DNA of 64,000 bases, from NCBI RefSeq assembly GCF_002018875.1, contig NZ_MVOL01000015.1:119912-183911 (forward strand). The letters run 5' to 3'. Positions within the stretch are counted from its first letter, which is position 1, and each line of letters starts with the position of its first letter. Positions 24,591 to 32,995 of the stretch are shown piece after piece. The notes beneath the pieces are model-generated. The model searched no databases and was not told the origin of the DNA. It worked only from the letters and a program-made list of their open reading frames with translations. This DNA comes from Pseudomonas sp. MF4836. Lineage in GTDB: Bacteria > Pseudomonadota > Gammaproteobacteria > Pseudomonadales > Pseudomonadaceae. The position numbers and the translations under genes are program-made.

Positions 24591-25505
24591 TCACTCGGCC
24601 AGGACCATATGGTCCGGGCCCACCTGCCGGGCGTAGCGCTGCACCACCTGCTGGCACAGTTCGACCACGCTTTCGGCCAGCTCCACCCCGATTCGCCACG
24701 ACACCACCACCTGCAAGTTCGGCGGCCGCTGCTCGATCGGCAGTAGGGTCAGCTCGCCGCGCGCCAGTTCTTCGCTGACCAGCACCGGCGGCAACGCGCC
24801 GATACCGAAGCCATCACGCAGCAGGCGGGTGATCGCCGACACCGAGTTCACGCAGTTGAGCCGTGGCGTCAGCACACCATTGGCCTGCATCAGGCTCAGC
24901 ACATCCTGGTGCGGCAGGGAGTTTTTCGAGTAGGTGATGATCCGTTCCCGGGCCAGTTCGGCGACGCTGGCGTACTCGCGGTTGTAGATCGAATGGCTGG
25001 CGACTATCCAGCCCACCGGGTGGCTGGCCAGCTCCAGGCTGCGGATGCTTTCCTGGCGCAGCAGGTCGGTTTGCAGGGCCAGGTCGAGAAAGCCTTTTTG
25101 CAGTTGATCGCAGAGGTTCAGCGAGGTATCGGCCACCAGCTCGATTTCTACCAGCGGATAACCGTCCATGATTTCCGCCACCAGGGGGCTGAGCCAGGTG
25201 TGGATCACGGTGTCCATGACCCCGATGCGGATCCGCCCGACCTTGCTCGACGGAGCCTCGATCGACTGCTTGAGCGACTGCATGGTGTCGAGCATCTGTT
25301 CGGCGTAGTCCAGCACCTTCAAGCCGTCGGGCGTCAGGCTCACCCCGCGCGAGTCGCGCAGGAACAGCTTGACCCCCAGTTCGCCCTCGAGCACGGCGAT
25401 ACGGCTGGAGATCGAAGCCTGGGTGGTGAACAGTTTGTCAGCGGTCAGGCGAAAGCTTTTCAGCCGTGCAACCCAGACAAAGGTTTCGAGAAACTTGAGG
25501 TTCAT
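24591..25505 (-). CDS. LysR-family regulator divergent from pxpABC
   Basis: A 304-residue regulator. The winged helix-turn-helix is MNLKFLETFVWVARLKSFRL, then TQASISSRIAVLEGELGVKLF; a LysR substrate-binding domain follows (residues about 90-300). Its start faces that of pxpA across 286 bases, the usual arrangement for an autoregulated activator of the neighbouring operon. 5-Oxoproline or a related metabolite is the likely effector, by inference. A 15-base inverted repeat of LysR type at 25601-25615 is a candidate binding site. Confidence 0.85.
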   Translation of the reverse strand: MNLKFLETFVWVARLKSFRLTADKLFTTQASISSRIAVLEGELGVKLFLRDSRGVSLTPDGLKVLDYAEQMLDTMQSLKQSIEAPSSKVGRIRIGVMDTVIHTWLSPLVAEIMDGYPLVEIELVADTSLNLCDQLQKGFLDLALQTDLLRQESIRSLELASHPVGWIVASHSIYNREYASVAELARERIITYSKNSLPHQDVLSLMQANGVLTPRLNCVNSVSAITRLLRDGFGIGALPPVLVSEELARGELTLLPIEQRPPNLQVVVSWRIGVELAESVVELCQQVVQRYARQVGPDHMVLAE

Positions 25506-25600
25506 GCGATCAACTTTTTCTTATGCCATGAGGCGGTTTTTATTAGTTGGACGGGTAGGGCGCCTGCGTCGAAGAATGCGTCCAGCCCACGATAGGCGTC

Positions 25601-25615
25601 GTTGTGGCGCACAAC
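25601..25615. promoter_or_regulatory. Candidate LysR operator for pxpABC
   Basis: GTTGTG-GCG-CACAAC is a perfect inverted repeat. Counting from its second base it fits the T-N11-A rule of LysR regulators. It lies between the LysR gene and pxpA. Confidence 0.55.
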
Positions 25616-25646
25616 AATACCAATAAAATCGACAGGGAGATTTGCC

Positions 25647-25727
25647 ATGAGTGCTTCCGACACGCCCGTCGACAGCCAATGCCGGCACCGCGCCATCGCG
25701 CCCCCGCAAGCCACGCCAGGCTGCTAA
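25647..25727 (+). CDS. Possible 26-codon ORF upstream of pxpA
   Basis: An ATG preceded by AGGGAGA with proper spacing opens a 26-residue frame (MSASDTPVDSQCRHRAIAPP and a short tail) that ends 64 bases before pxpA. The ribosome-binding site is better than that of pxpA itself. It could be a leader peptide or the remnant of a deleted gene in the operon. No homologue is recalled. Confidence 0.35.
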   Translation: MSASDTPVDSQCRHRAIAPPQATPGC

Positions 25728-25791
25728 CTGATAATCTGCGGAGCGCCGTACCCCGCAGTCAAAAGAATAAAACCCCACAGGAGCACCGACC

Positions 25792-26544
25792 GTGAGCCGC
25801 CTGTTATTGAATTGCGACATCGGCGAAAGCTTTGGCAACTGGACCCTGGGTCTGGACGCCGAGGTCATGCCGTTTATCGATTGCGCCAACATCGCCTGCG
25901 GCTTCCATGCCGGGGACCCGAGCATCATGCGCAAGACCGTGAGCCTGGCCCTGGCCCATGGCGTGCAGATCGGCGCCCACCCGGCGTACCAGGACCTGGC
26001 CGGTTTCGGCCGGCGCTCCATGGCCTACAGCCCGCAGGAAATCCGCGACCTGCTGCACTACCAGATCGGTGCTTTGGATGGCATCTGCCGGGCTCAGGGC
26101 AGCCGCGTGAGCTACGTCAAACCCCATGGCGCGATGTACAACGACATGATGGCCAACCCGGCCCAGCTGCGGGCAGTGATCGAGGCGGTAGCGGCCTACA
26201 ACCCGGAGCTGCCGTTGATGCTCATGGCCACCCGCGACAACAGCGCGGCCCAGGCCCTGGGCGATGAATATGGCGTAACCCTGTGGTTCGAAGCCTTCGC
26301 CGACCGCGCCTACGACCACGCCGGGCATCTGGTGTCGCGGCAGTTGCCGGGGGCGGTGCACCATGAAGCGCAAACCATCATCCAGCAGGCATTGACCATC
26401 GCCCGGGGCGACGAGTTGCAGGCCAGCGATGGCAGTGCCTTGCTGTTGCGCGCCAATACCCTGTGCGTGCACGGCGACAACGCCAGTTCGGTGGCGGCAG
26501 TGCAGCGCATCCGCGAGGCCTTGAACCAGCAGAGCCCAGCATGA
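25792..26544 (+). CDS. pxpA: 5-oxoprolinase subunit A (LamB/YcsF family)
   Basis: A 250-residue subunit of the three-part ATP-dependent 5-oxoprolinase, which opens cyclic pyroglutamate to glutamate. It has the family signature LLLNCDIGESFGNW at the N-terminus, then IDCANIACGFHAGDP, VQIGAHPAYQD-LAGFGRR and VSYVKPHGAMYND, which line the metal/substrate site. Translation starts at a GTG (25792) behind AGGAG with eight bases spacing. The stop overlaps the ATG of pxpB as ATGA. Confidence 0.93.
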   Translation: MSRLLLNCDIGESFGNWTLGLDAEVMPFIDCANIACGFHAGDPSIMRKTVSLALAHGVQIGAHPAYQDLAGFGRRSMAYSPQEIRDLLHYQIGALDGICRAQGSRVSYVKPHGAMYNDMMANPAQLRAVIEAVAAYNPELPLMLMATRDNSAAQALGDEYGVTLWFEAFADRAYDHAGHLVSRQLPGAVHHEAQTIIQQALTIARGDELQASDGSALLLRANTLCVHGDNASSVAAVQRIREALNQQSPA

Positions 26545-27245
26545 AGGCGCGGGTCGAAGTGGTGGCCATCGACTGCTTGATGGTGCGGTTGTTCGACGTG
26601 ATCGCCGAACCCAACATGCCGTGGATGCTGGCTGCCAGCCAGCGTCTGCGGGCCAGTTTTGCCGGGCACCTGATCGATCTGGTGCCGTCCTACACCACCT
26701 TGATGGTGCATTACGACCTGCGTGCCTTGAGCCCATCCCAGGCCCGGGAGCTGATCGACACCGCGTTGACCGATCTGCAACCGGATGCCCAGGCGGGCGG
26801 GCAGTGCCATGTGCTGCCGGTGTGGTACGACCTGAGCGTCGGGCCGGAGCTGAGCCTGTTGGCCCGGCGCAGCGGCTTGTCGGTGGCCGAGGTGATTGCT
26901 CGGCACAGCGGGCGTGAGTACCAGGTGTTTGCCCTGGGTTTTGCCCCCGGATTTGCCTTTATGGGGCTGGTCGACGAAGTGCTGGCGGCGCCGCGCTTGA
27001 ATACGCCACGCAAGCGCGTGGCCATGGGCAGCGTGGGCATTGCCGAACGCCAGACCGCGGCGTACCCGGTGGTATCCCCCGGTGGCTGGAACCTGATCGG
27101 CCGTACCCCAAGCAAACTGTTCGACCGCGAGCGCGACGGCTACAGCCTGATGCAACCCGGCGACCGCGTGCGTTTCGAAGCCGTCGAACCCGCCGAGTTC
27201 ATTCGCCTCGGCGGGGATGATCGGTCCCTGGAGGTGTCGCCATGA
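26541..27245 (+). CDS. pxpB: 5-oxoprolinase subunit B
   Basis: A 234-residue subunit (KipI/AHS1 type), cyclophilin-like in its C-terminal part. It shows TTLMVHYDL near residue 55, then YQVFALGFAPGFAFMGLVDE and the conserved PRKRVAMGSVGIAERQTAAYP and SPGGWNLIGRTP. Together with pxpC it binds and activates 5-oxoproline. ATGA overlaps at both ends tie it translationally to pxpA and pxpC. The KipI homologue in Bacillus is an antikinase, but the intact pxpABC set makes the enzyme role the better call. Confidence 0.92.
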   Translation: MKARVEVVAIDCLMVRLFDVIAEPNMPWMLAASQRLRASFAGHLIDLVPSYTTLMVHYDLRALSPSQARELIDTALTDLQPDAQAGGQCHVLPVWYDLSVGPELSLLARRSGLSVAEVIARHSGREYQVFALGFAPGFAFMGLVDEVLAAPRLNTPRKRVAMGSVGIAERQTAAYPVVSPGGWNLIGRTPSKLFDRERDGYSLMQPGDRVRFEAVEPAEFIRLGGDDRSLEVSP

Positions 27246-28165
27246 GCCGCCTGACGATCGAAGCCAGCACCCCGTTGTGCCTGTTGCAGGACGCCGGGCG
27301 TTTTGGCGTGCGCCACCTGGGGGTGACCCAGGGCGGGGCGCTGGATTGGGTCTCGATGTCCTGGGCCAACTGGCTGCTGGGCAATGCCCTGGATGCACCG
27401 GTGATCGAGGTGACCCTGGGCGGCTTCAGCCTGCTGGCCGAGGACTACTGCGTTCTGGCGTTGGCCGGTGCGGATCTGACGGCCTGCATCGATGAGCGGC
27501 CGATCAGCCCGGGCCGCAGTTTTATTCTGCAAAAGGGCCAACGCCTGCACCTGACCCAGCCGGTGCTGGGGGCTCGGGCCTATCTGGCAGCGCCCGGAGG
27601 CTTTGATGCGCCGCAGGTGCTGGGCAGTTGCGCCAGTGTGGTCCGTGAGGAGCTGGGCGGGCTGGACGGGTTTGGCCGGCCATTGGCGGCAGGCGCGAGC
27701 CTGGGCTATTCGGGGAGCGCGACCCGGTTGCGGGAGCTGACTGCCGAGCAGCTGCCGGACCTGCAATCCGCAGCGCCGCTGCAGGTGATCCTGGGGGCGC
27801 AGATCGGCGAGTTCAGCGGGCAGAGCCTGTTTGATGCCTTCAATCATCCCTGGACCCTCGACAGCCGGGCCGACCGCATGGGCATGCGCCTGCTGGGGAC
27901 GCCGTTGCAGTACCAGGGGCGGCCGATGATCTCCGAGGGCATTCCCCTGGGCGCGATCCAGGTGCCGCCGGACGGTCAGCCGATCGTCTTGCTCAATGAC
28001 CGGCAGACCATCGGCGGCTACCCGCGCCTGGGGGCGTTGACACCGCTGGCCCTGGCGCGCCTGGCGCAATGCCTGCCCGGCCACGAAGTGCGCCTGGCCC
28101 CGGTGGTGCAGGAGACGGCGTATCGGCAGCAAGTGGCGTATTTGCGGAAACTTGAAGGGCAGTAA
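27242..28165 (+). CDS. pxpC: 5-oxoprolinase subunit C
   Basis: A 307-residue biotin-dependent carboxyltransferase-like (AHS2/KipA) subunit. It has the diagnostic TPLCLLQDAGRFGVRHLGVTQ at the N-terminus, then GGALDWVSMSWANWLLGN, and later SRADRMGMRLLG and SEGIPLGAIQVPPDGQPIVL. It completes the PxpABC enzyme. No transporter or hydro-lyase gene follows, unlike larger pxp operons in some bacteria. A stem-loop and two REP-like repeats lie downstream. Confidence 0.93.
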   Translation: MSRLTIEASTPLCLLQDAGRFGVRHLGVTQGGALDWVSMSWANWLLGNALDAPVIEVTLGGFSLLAEDYCVLALAGADLTACIDERPISPGRSFILQKGQRLHLTQPVLGARAYLAAPGGFDAPQVLGSCASVVREELGGLDGFGRPLAAGASLGYSGSATRLRELTAEQLPDLQSAAPLQVILGAQIGEFSGQSLFDAFNHPWTLDSRADRMGMRLLGTPLQYQGRPMISEGIPLGAIQVPPDGQPIVLLNDRQTIGGYPRLGALTPLALARLAQCLPGHEVRLAPVVQETAYRQQVAYLRKLEGQ

Positions 28166-28192
28166 CGTACGGTTAAGCGCGATGCAGTTCTG

Positions 28193-28225
28193 CCTGACAC
28201 TTCACGGCGTATAGAAGGGCCAGCG
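28193..28225 (+). repeat. Copy 2 of the REP-like repeat family
   Basis: CCTGACACTTCACGGCGT, seven variable bases, then GGCCAGCG. It differs from copy 1 (14656) at one base of the 18-base block. Confidence 0.7.
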
Positions 28226-28241
28226 TTCGGACGCTGGCCCT
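28216..28241. terminator. Stem-loop downstream of pxpC
   Basis: AGGGCCAGCGT and ACGCTGGCCCT form an 11-base-pair perfect stem with a TCGG loop, in the gap between convergent pxpC and the VWA gene. It overlaps repeat copy 2. No T-run, so intrinsic termination is uncertain. Confidence 0.45.
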
Positions 28242-28259
28242 CCAGAACGCAGACACCTA

Positions 28260-28292
28260 CCTGACACCCCTCGGCGTCCTTCCTGGCCAGCG
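28260..28292 (+). repeat. Copy 3 of the REP-like repeat family
   Basis: CCTGACACCCCTCGGCGT, seven variable bases, then GGCCAGCG, in direct orientation 67 bases after copy 2. Confidence 0.65.
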
Positions 28293-28321
28293 TCCGAAAC
28301 GCAGCTACAGGCTCCTCGACT

Positions 28322-29500
28322 CTACTTGGAAAGAAACCGCATGCCTTCTTCCAGACCGCGCAGGGTCAGGGGGAACATCCGGTCTTCGATCAGATCGCGC
28401 ACGATGTTGGTCGAGGCGGTGTAACCCCAGGTGTCCTTGGGGTAAGGGTTGATCCAGATGAGTTTCTTGTACTTCTCCATGAAGCGCTGCATCCACACAT
28501 AGCCGGCTTCTTCGTTCCAATGCTCGACGCTGCCGCCGGCCTGGGTGATTTCGTAGGGGGCCATGGCGGCGTCGCCGATAAAGATCACTTTGTAGTCGGC
28601 GCCGTATTTGTGCAGCAGGTCCATGGTCGAGGTGCGTTCCGAGCCGCGACGCAGGTTGTTCTTCCACACCGATTCATAAATGAAGTTGTGGAAATAGAAG
28701 TACTCCAGGTGCTTGAACTCGGTCTTGCAGGCCGAGAACAGCTCCTCGCAGATCTTCACGTGGGCGTCCATCGAGCCGCCGATGTCGAACAGCAGCAACA
28801 GCTTGATGGTATTGCGCCGTTCCGGGCGCATCTGAATATTCAGCAGCCCCGCATCGCGGGCGGTGTGGTCGATGGTGCCATCGATGTCCAACTCGTCTGC
28901 CGCACCCTGGCGGGCAAACTTGCGCAGGCGGCGCAGGGCCACCTTGATGTTGCGCGTGCCCAGTTCCACCGAGTCATCGAGGTTCTTGTAGTCGCGCTGG
29001 TCCCAGACTTTCACCGCCTTGCCCTGGCGCTTGCCGGCATCGCCGACGCGGATGCCTTCCGGGTTGAACCCGCCGGAGCCAAAGGGGCTGGTGCCGCCGG
29101 TGCCGATCCACTTGTTGCCGCCGGCGTGGCGTTCCTTCTGTTCTTCCAGGCGCTTCTTGAATTCTTCGATCAGCTTGTCGAGACCACCCAGGGACTGGAT
29201 CTGCGCCCGTTCTTCATCGCTCAGGGAGCGTTCGAACTCCTTGCGCAGCCAGTCTTCGGGGATCAGCGCCTGCAAGTGGTCGTCGAGCTTTTCCAGGCCA
29301 TTGAAGTAGGCACCGAAGGCTCGGTCGAACTTGTCGTAGTGGCGCTCGTCCTTCACCAGGATCGCCCGGGCGAGGTAATAAAACTCGTCCATGTCGGCGA
29401 AGGTCACGCGCTGCTTGAGCGCGTTGATCAGGTCGAGCAGCTCGCGCACCGACACCGGGACCTTGGCGGCGCGCATTTCATTGAACAGGTTGAGCAACAT
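28322..29500 (-). CDS. VWA-domain protein (CoxE-like)
   Basis: A 392-residue protein of the group that pairs with MoxR AAA+ ATPases. Helical N-terminal region to about residue 150, then a glycine-rich linker (GGTSPFGSGGFNPEG), then a von Willebrand A fold with the MIDAS loop LLLFDIGGSMDAHVKICEELF (the first MIDAS Ser is Gly here), FYFHNFIYESVW and VIFIGDAAMAPYEI. Such pairs act as chaperones for metal-cofactor insertion or complex maturation. The client is unknown. It follows the MoxR gene on the same strand by 12 bases. Confidence 0.82.
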   Translation of the reverse strand: MLLNLFNEMRAAKVPVSVRELLDLINALKQRVTFADMDEFYYLARAILVKDERHYDKFDRAFGAYFNGLEKLDDHLQALIPEDWLRKEFERSLSDEERAQIQSLGGLDKLIEEFKKRLEEQKERHAGGNKWIGTGGTSPFGSGGFNPEGIRVGDAGKRQGKAVKVWDQRDYKNLDDSVELGTRNIKVALRRLRKFARQGAADELDIDGTIDHTARDAGLLNIQMRPERRNTIKLLLLFDIGGSMDAHVKICEELFSACKTEFKHLEYFYFHNFIYESVWKNNLRRGSERTSTMDLLHKYGADYKVIFIGDAAMAPYEITQAGGSVEHWNEEAGYVWMQRFMEKYKKLIWINPYPKDTWGYTASTNIVRDLIEDRMFPLTLRGLEEGMRFLSK

Positions 29501-29512
29501 GACAGCAGCCTC

Positions 29513-30358
29513 TTAGCGGGTGCCGCGACGGCTCATGAACGCCAGGCGCTCCAGCAACTGCACGTCCTGCTCGTTTTTCACCAGGGCGCCGGCCAGGGGC
29601 GGAATGGCTTTGGTCGGATCGCGCTCGCGCAGCACCGCTTCGCCGATGTTGTCGGCCATCAGCAGTTTCAGCCAGTCCACCAACTCCGAGGTCGAAGGTT
29701 TTTTCTTCAGGCCGGGGACTTTGCGCACGTCGAAAAACACGTCCAGGGCTTCACTGACCAGGTCTTTCTTGATGTCCGGGTAGTGCACGTCGACGATTTT
29801 CTGCAGGGTGGTGCGGTCGGGGAAGGCGATGTAGTGGAAGAAGCAGCGGCGCAGGAAGGCGTCCGGCAATTCCTTTTCGTTGTTGGAGGTAATGATGATG
29901 ATCGGCCGCTGCTTGGCCTTGATGGTCTCGTCGATCTCGTAAACGTAGAACTCCATCTTGTCGAGTTCCTGCAACAGGTCGTTGGGGAACTCGATGTCGG
30001 CCTTGTCGATCTCGTCGATCAGCAGGATCACCCGCTCTTCGGATTCGAAGGCCTCCCACAGCTTGCCCTTCTTCAGGTAGTTGCGGATGTCATGGACCTT
30101 GTCCACCCCCAGTTGCGAGTCGCGCAGGCGGCTGACCGCGTCGTACTCATACAGGCCCTGGTGCGCCTTGGTGGTGGATTTGATGTGCCAGGTGATCAGG
30201 CGTGCGCCGAAGGACTCGGCCAGTTGTTCGGCGAGCATGGTCTTGCCGGTGCCCGGTTCGCCCTTGACCAGCAGCGGCCGCTCCAGGGTGATGGCGGCGT
30301 TGACCGCCAGCTTCAGGTCATCGGTGGCGACGTATGCACGGGTGCCTTCGAACTTCAT
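29513..30358 (-). CDS. MoxR-family AAA+ ATPase
   Basis: A 281-residue AAA+ protein. Walker A is LLVKGEPGTGKTMLAEQLAE, Walker B is VILLIDEIDKAD, sensor 1 is IIIITSNNEKELPDAFLRRC with the conserved Arg finger region following, and a helical lid domain ends the protein. It is followed closely by a VWA gene, the standard MoxR/VWA chaperone pair. The start at 30358 (MKFEGTRAYVATDDL) matches the family; an upstream in-frame start has no support. Confidence 0.87.
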   Translation of the reverse strand: MKFEGTRAYVATDDLKLAVNAAITLERPLLVKGEPGTGKTMLAEQLAESFGARLITWHIKSTTKAHQGLYEYDAVSRLRDSQLGVDKVHDIRNYLKKGKLWEAFESEERVILLIDEIDKADIEFPNDLLQELDKMEFYVYEIDETIKAKQRPIIIITSNNEKELPDAFLRRCFFHYIAFPDRTTLQKIVDVHYPDIKKDLVSEALDVFFDVRKVPGLKKKPSTSELVDWLKLLMADNIGEAVLRERDPTKAIPPLAGALVKNEQDVQLLERLAFMSRRGTR

Positions 30359-30514
30359 CTGCAATTCCTCGAACGGTAACGCCGGGCTGCCACAGGCAGG
30401 CCGGAACAATAAACGGGATGGCCGACTATAGCGCGGCGCCCCGTCGACTGTGAACGCAGACGCCCCATTCAGTCTCTGAATGGGGCGTCACTTGCTGACT
30501 CGGTCAGCGCAGGC

Positions 30515-31591
30515 TCAGTCAGCTGACGGCTTGGGTTGCTCGTAGCGGGCGTTGAATGCCTGGACAAAACCATTGCGCAGGATCTGCAAAAACGCCTGGA
30601 ACGCGCTGATGTCCTGCTGGTGCACGTTGCCGCTGAGCTCGACCCGGGTGGCGAACTGGTTTTTGCTCTGGTTCTTGAGCACGGTCTCGCTGGCGCCCAC
30701 CAGGGCCTCCCAGACCGAGCGGAAAATGCTTTTGTTCTTGTTCTCCACATCCTGTTGCCAATTGAACACTTCGACGTCGCGCAGCAGCGGCTTGATATAG
30801 CCCTTGAGCTGGCCCTTGGTGGCTTCGGCCTCGATCACCACATCGCCGTGACCGGCATTGAAGTCGAACTTGCCGTAGGCCGAGGCGAAGTCGTTGAGGC
30901 GCTTGAGTTCGATGTCCTTGGCCCGCAGGCGGAACTCGAAGTCTTCGAAATTGCTCAGGGGGTCGAAGGTGGCGCTGCTTTCCAGGGGCGCGTGGCCCAG
31001 CAGCAGGGCCTTGCCTTCGAAGCGGGCATCGCGCCGGCCTTTGACGTCGACCACGTTGGTCAGGTTGTACAGGCTGGCATTGACCTGGGTCGCGTTCATG
31101 TTGACCGGTGGCTTGGAGTTGAAATTGCGAAAGCTGATCTTGCCGTCGTCGATCCGCACTTCGTCGAGGGTGATCGGCAGCAGCTTGCTCAATTGCGCGC
31201 GCCAGTCGGTGCCCTGACCGGTCTGCGACGCCTGTTTGTTGGGGCCGCCGTCGACGAAGTTCAGCTCGGGATTGACGAACTGCACCTTGGCCACCACGGC
31301 ATGGTCGTACCACAGCGAATGCCAGCTCACCGCCAGGTCGATCAACGGTGCATCGACGAACGGCACCGGCACTTTGCCGTCGACCTTGACGATCTTCAGC
31401 CCGTTGATCCGATACGCGCCGCGCCACAGCGCCAGGTCGACATCGGTGATCTGGCCCCGGTAGTCGCCCATGTCCGCCAGCTTCTCGTTCAGGTAGTCGC
31501 GTACCAGGTAGGGCAGGGCGATGTGCACGGCCACCAGCAGCACCACAACTGCGGCCAGGGTCCATAGCGGCCAACTGTAACGACGTTTCAT
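30515..31591 (-). CDS. AsmA-like DUF748 protein
   Basis: A 358-residue envelope protein with one N-terminal membrane helix (WPLWTLAAVVVLLVAVHIALPYLV) and a long periplasmic part. It has the DUF748 pattern: YLNEKLADMGDYRGQITDVDLALWRGAYRINGL, then DEVRIDDGKISFRNF. DUF748 proteins belong to the AsmA-like group implicated in lipid transport or envelope biogenesis. The C-terminus has a repeat-like helical tail (residues about 285-345). Divergent from a LysR gene with about 147 bases between them. Confidence 0.78.
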   Translation of the reverse strand: MKRRYSWPLWTLAAVVVLLVAVHIALPYLVRDYLNEKLADMGDYRGQITDVDLALWRGAYRINGLKIVKVDGKVPVPFVDAPLIDLAVSWHSLWYDHAVVAKVQFVNPELNFVDGGPNKQASQTGQGTDWRAQLSKLLPITLDEVRIDDGKISFRNFNSKPPVNMNATQVNASLYNLTNVVDVKGRRDARFEGKALLLGHAPLESSATFDPLSNFEDFEFRLRAKDIELKRLNDFASAYGKFDFNAGHGDVVIEAEATKGQLKGYIKPLLRDVEVFNWQQDVENKNKSIFRSVWEALVGASETVLKNQSKNQFATRVELSGNVHQQDISAFQAFLQILRNGFVQAFNARYEQPKPSAD

Positions 31592-31738
31592 GAGCGTGAG
31601 TCTCCATCTGTCATTAAAGGGATTGACTGCCACGGCTCGCAGTCGTTCGAAGCAACTGTCGAGGCATGGACGCCGAGCGGCTTTTGTACGATGGTCGGCA
31701 GCGCTGTCGGGCCTTGTCTTTCGCCAAAGAAGGTAATT

Positions 31739-32659
31739 ATGGATACCAGGAAGCTGCGTCATGTTCTGGGGCTGGTGGAGCACCTGACCTTCAGTCGAGC
31801 CAGTATCGAGGTCAACCTCAGCCAGCCGGCGCTGTCGCGCAGCATTGCCTCGATCGAGGCCGAGCTTGGGGTGCAATTGTTCGATCGCGGCCCGGCGGGG
31901 GTCGAGCTGACGCCCTACGGCCGGGTGTTCACCGAGCGTGCACGCAAGGTGCTGGCCGAACTCAACGAACTGCGGCGCGACATCGAGTGGGTGCGGCGCG
32001 GCGAGTATGGCGAGATCGCCCTGGGCTTCGGGCCCACGGCAGCGGCGCTGCTGAAGGCGCCGTTGCTCGAGCATTTCGCGCGCAACGCCCCCCGGCTGCG
32101 GCTGACCGTCAAGGGCGGGACCTACGAGGAATTGTTGCGGCTGTTGCTGGAGGAGCGGATCGATATCTTCTTTGGCGATGTGGCGCTGCTTTCTTATCGC
32201 CATGACCTGCAGGTCGACCCCTTGCCGTGCTGGCGCAGCGGGTTTTTCTGCCGTGCCGGGCACCCCTTGTTGCAGGGCGAGCCGGTGTCGCGGGCACAAC
32301 TGCTGGCGTATCCCCTGGGCAGCATCCAGTTATCGGCCTGGGCCATGGCGGATCTGGAAGCGTATTTCGAGTGTTCGATCGAGACCGCCCTGCACTTTCA
32401 AACCGATCTGCTGAGTGATCTGGAGGCCTTGGCCCTGGCCGGAAACAGCGTGGTGTTCGGCAGTCGGCCGGCGTTCTGGCAGGCGCTGGGCAGCGGCCGC
32501 TTGTGCGAAATACCGCTGGACCCGCCCTTGCAACGCAGCGCGCGCTTCGGCTCGGTGAGCCTGGCGGGGCGCACCCTGGCGCCATCGGTGGAAAGCGCCA
32601 AGGCCGAGGCGCAGAAGATCTTTGCCGGCTATGCGGGGCAGTTGGCGCTGCCGGTTTGA
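31739..32659 (+). CDS. LysR-family transcriptional regulator
   Basis: A 306-residue regulator with a winged helix-turn-helix (MDTRKLRHVLGLVEHLTFSRA, then NLSQPALSRSIASIEAELGV) and a substrate-binding domain including FGPTAAALLKAPLLEHFARNAP. ATG at 31739 sits six bases after GAAGG. Its TGA stop abuts, with no gap, the stop of the convergent DUF485 gene. Target unknown; the M20-SSS-DUF485 cassette or DUF748 are possible. Confidence 0.82.
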   Translation: MDTRKLRHVLGLVEHLTFSRASIEVNLSQPALSRSIASIEAELGVQLFDRGPAGVELTPYGRVFTERARKVLAELNELRRDIEWVRRGEYGEIALGFGPTAAALLKAPLLEHFARNAPRLRLTVKGGTYEELLRLLLEERIDIFFGDVALLSYRHDLQVDPLPCWRSGFFCRAGHPLLQGEPVSRAQLLAYPLGSIQLSAWAMADLEAYFECSIETALHFQTDLLSDLEALALAGNSVVFGSRPAFWQALGSGRLCEIPLDPPLQRSARFGSVSLAGRTLAPSVESAKAEAQKIFAGYAGQLALPV

Positions 32660-32968
32660 TCAGTCTTCGGCAGCGGCCGAGCGCTGCAACTCTTGGAGCA
32701 ATGGGTCGATGTAGCGGTTGGCGTGCCAGGTGTAAAAGCCGGTGACCGCGACGCAGAACCCGTACAGGCCGACCCCGACCAGGATTCCGCTGGTCACGCG
32801 TGACTCGCTCGACAGCGGCAGGGTCAGCCAGTGCGGGACAAAAGCCACCAGCAGGATAAAGCCGAAGTAGGCGCCCAGGGTCAGCAGGCTCAGGCCCAGG
32901 CTGAACCGTGTGCGCAGTTTCTTCAGGCGACGCAGCAGGTGATCGGAGTGGCGGGCGGTGCTGGGCAT
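32660..32968 (-). CDS. DUF485 membrane protein (YjcH-like)
   Basis: A 102-residue protein with two membrane segments (FSLGLSLLTLGAYFGFILLVAFVP and SGILVGVGLYGFCVAVTGFYTW) and the typical C-terminal YIDPLLQEL. DUF485 proteins accompany sodium:solute symporters of the ActP type. In E. coli and in the usual Pseudomonas arrangement yjcH precedes actP; here it is downstream, 27 bases after the symporter stop. Confidence 0.82.
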   Translation of the reverse strand: MPSTARHSDHLLRRLKKLRTRFSLGLSLLTLGAYFGFILLVAFVPHWLTLPLSSESRVTSGILVGVGLYGFCVAVTGFYTWHANRYIDPLLQELQRSAAAED

Positions 32969-32995
32969 GGCGGTTTCCTCGTTGTCAGTCAGGGC

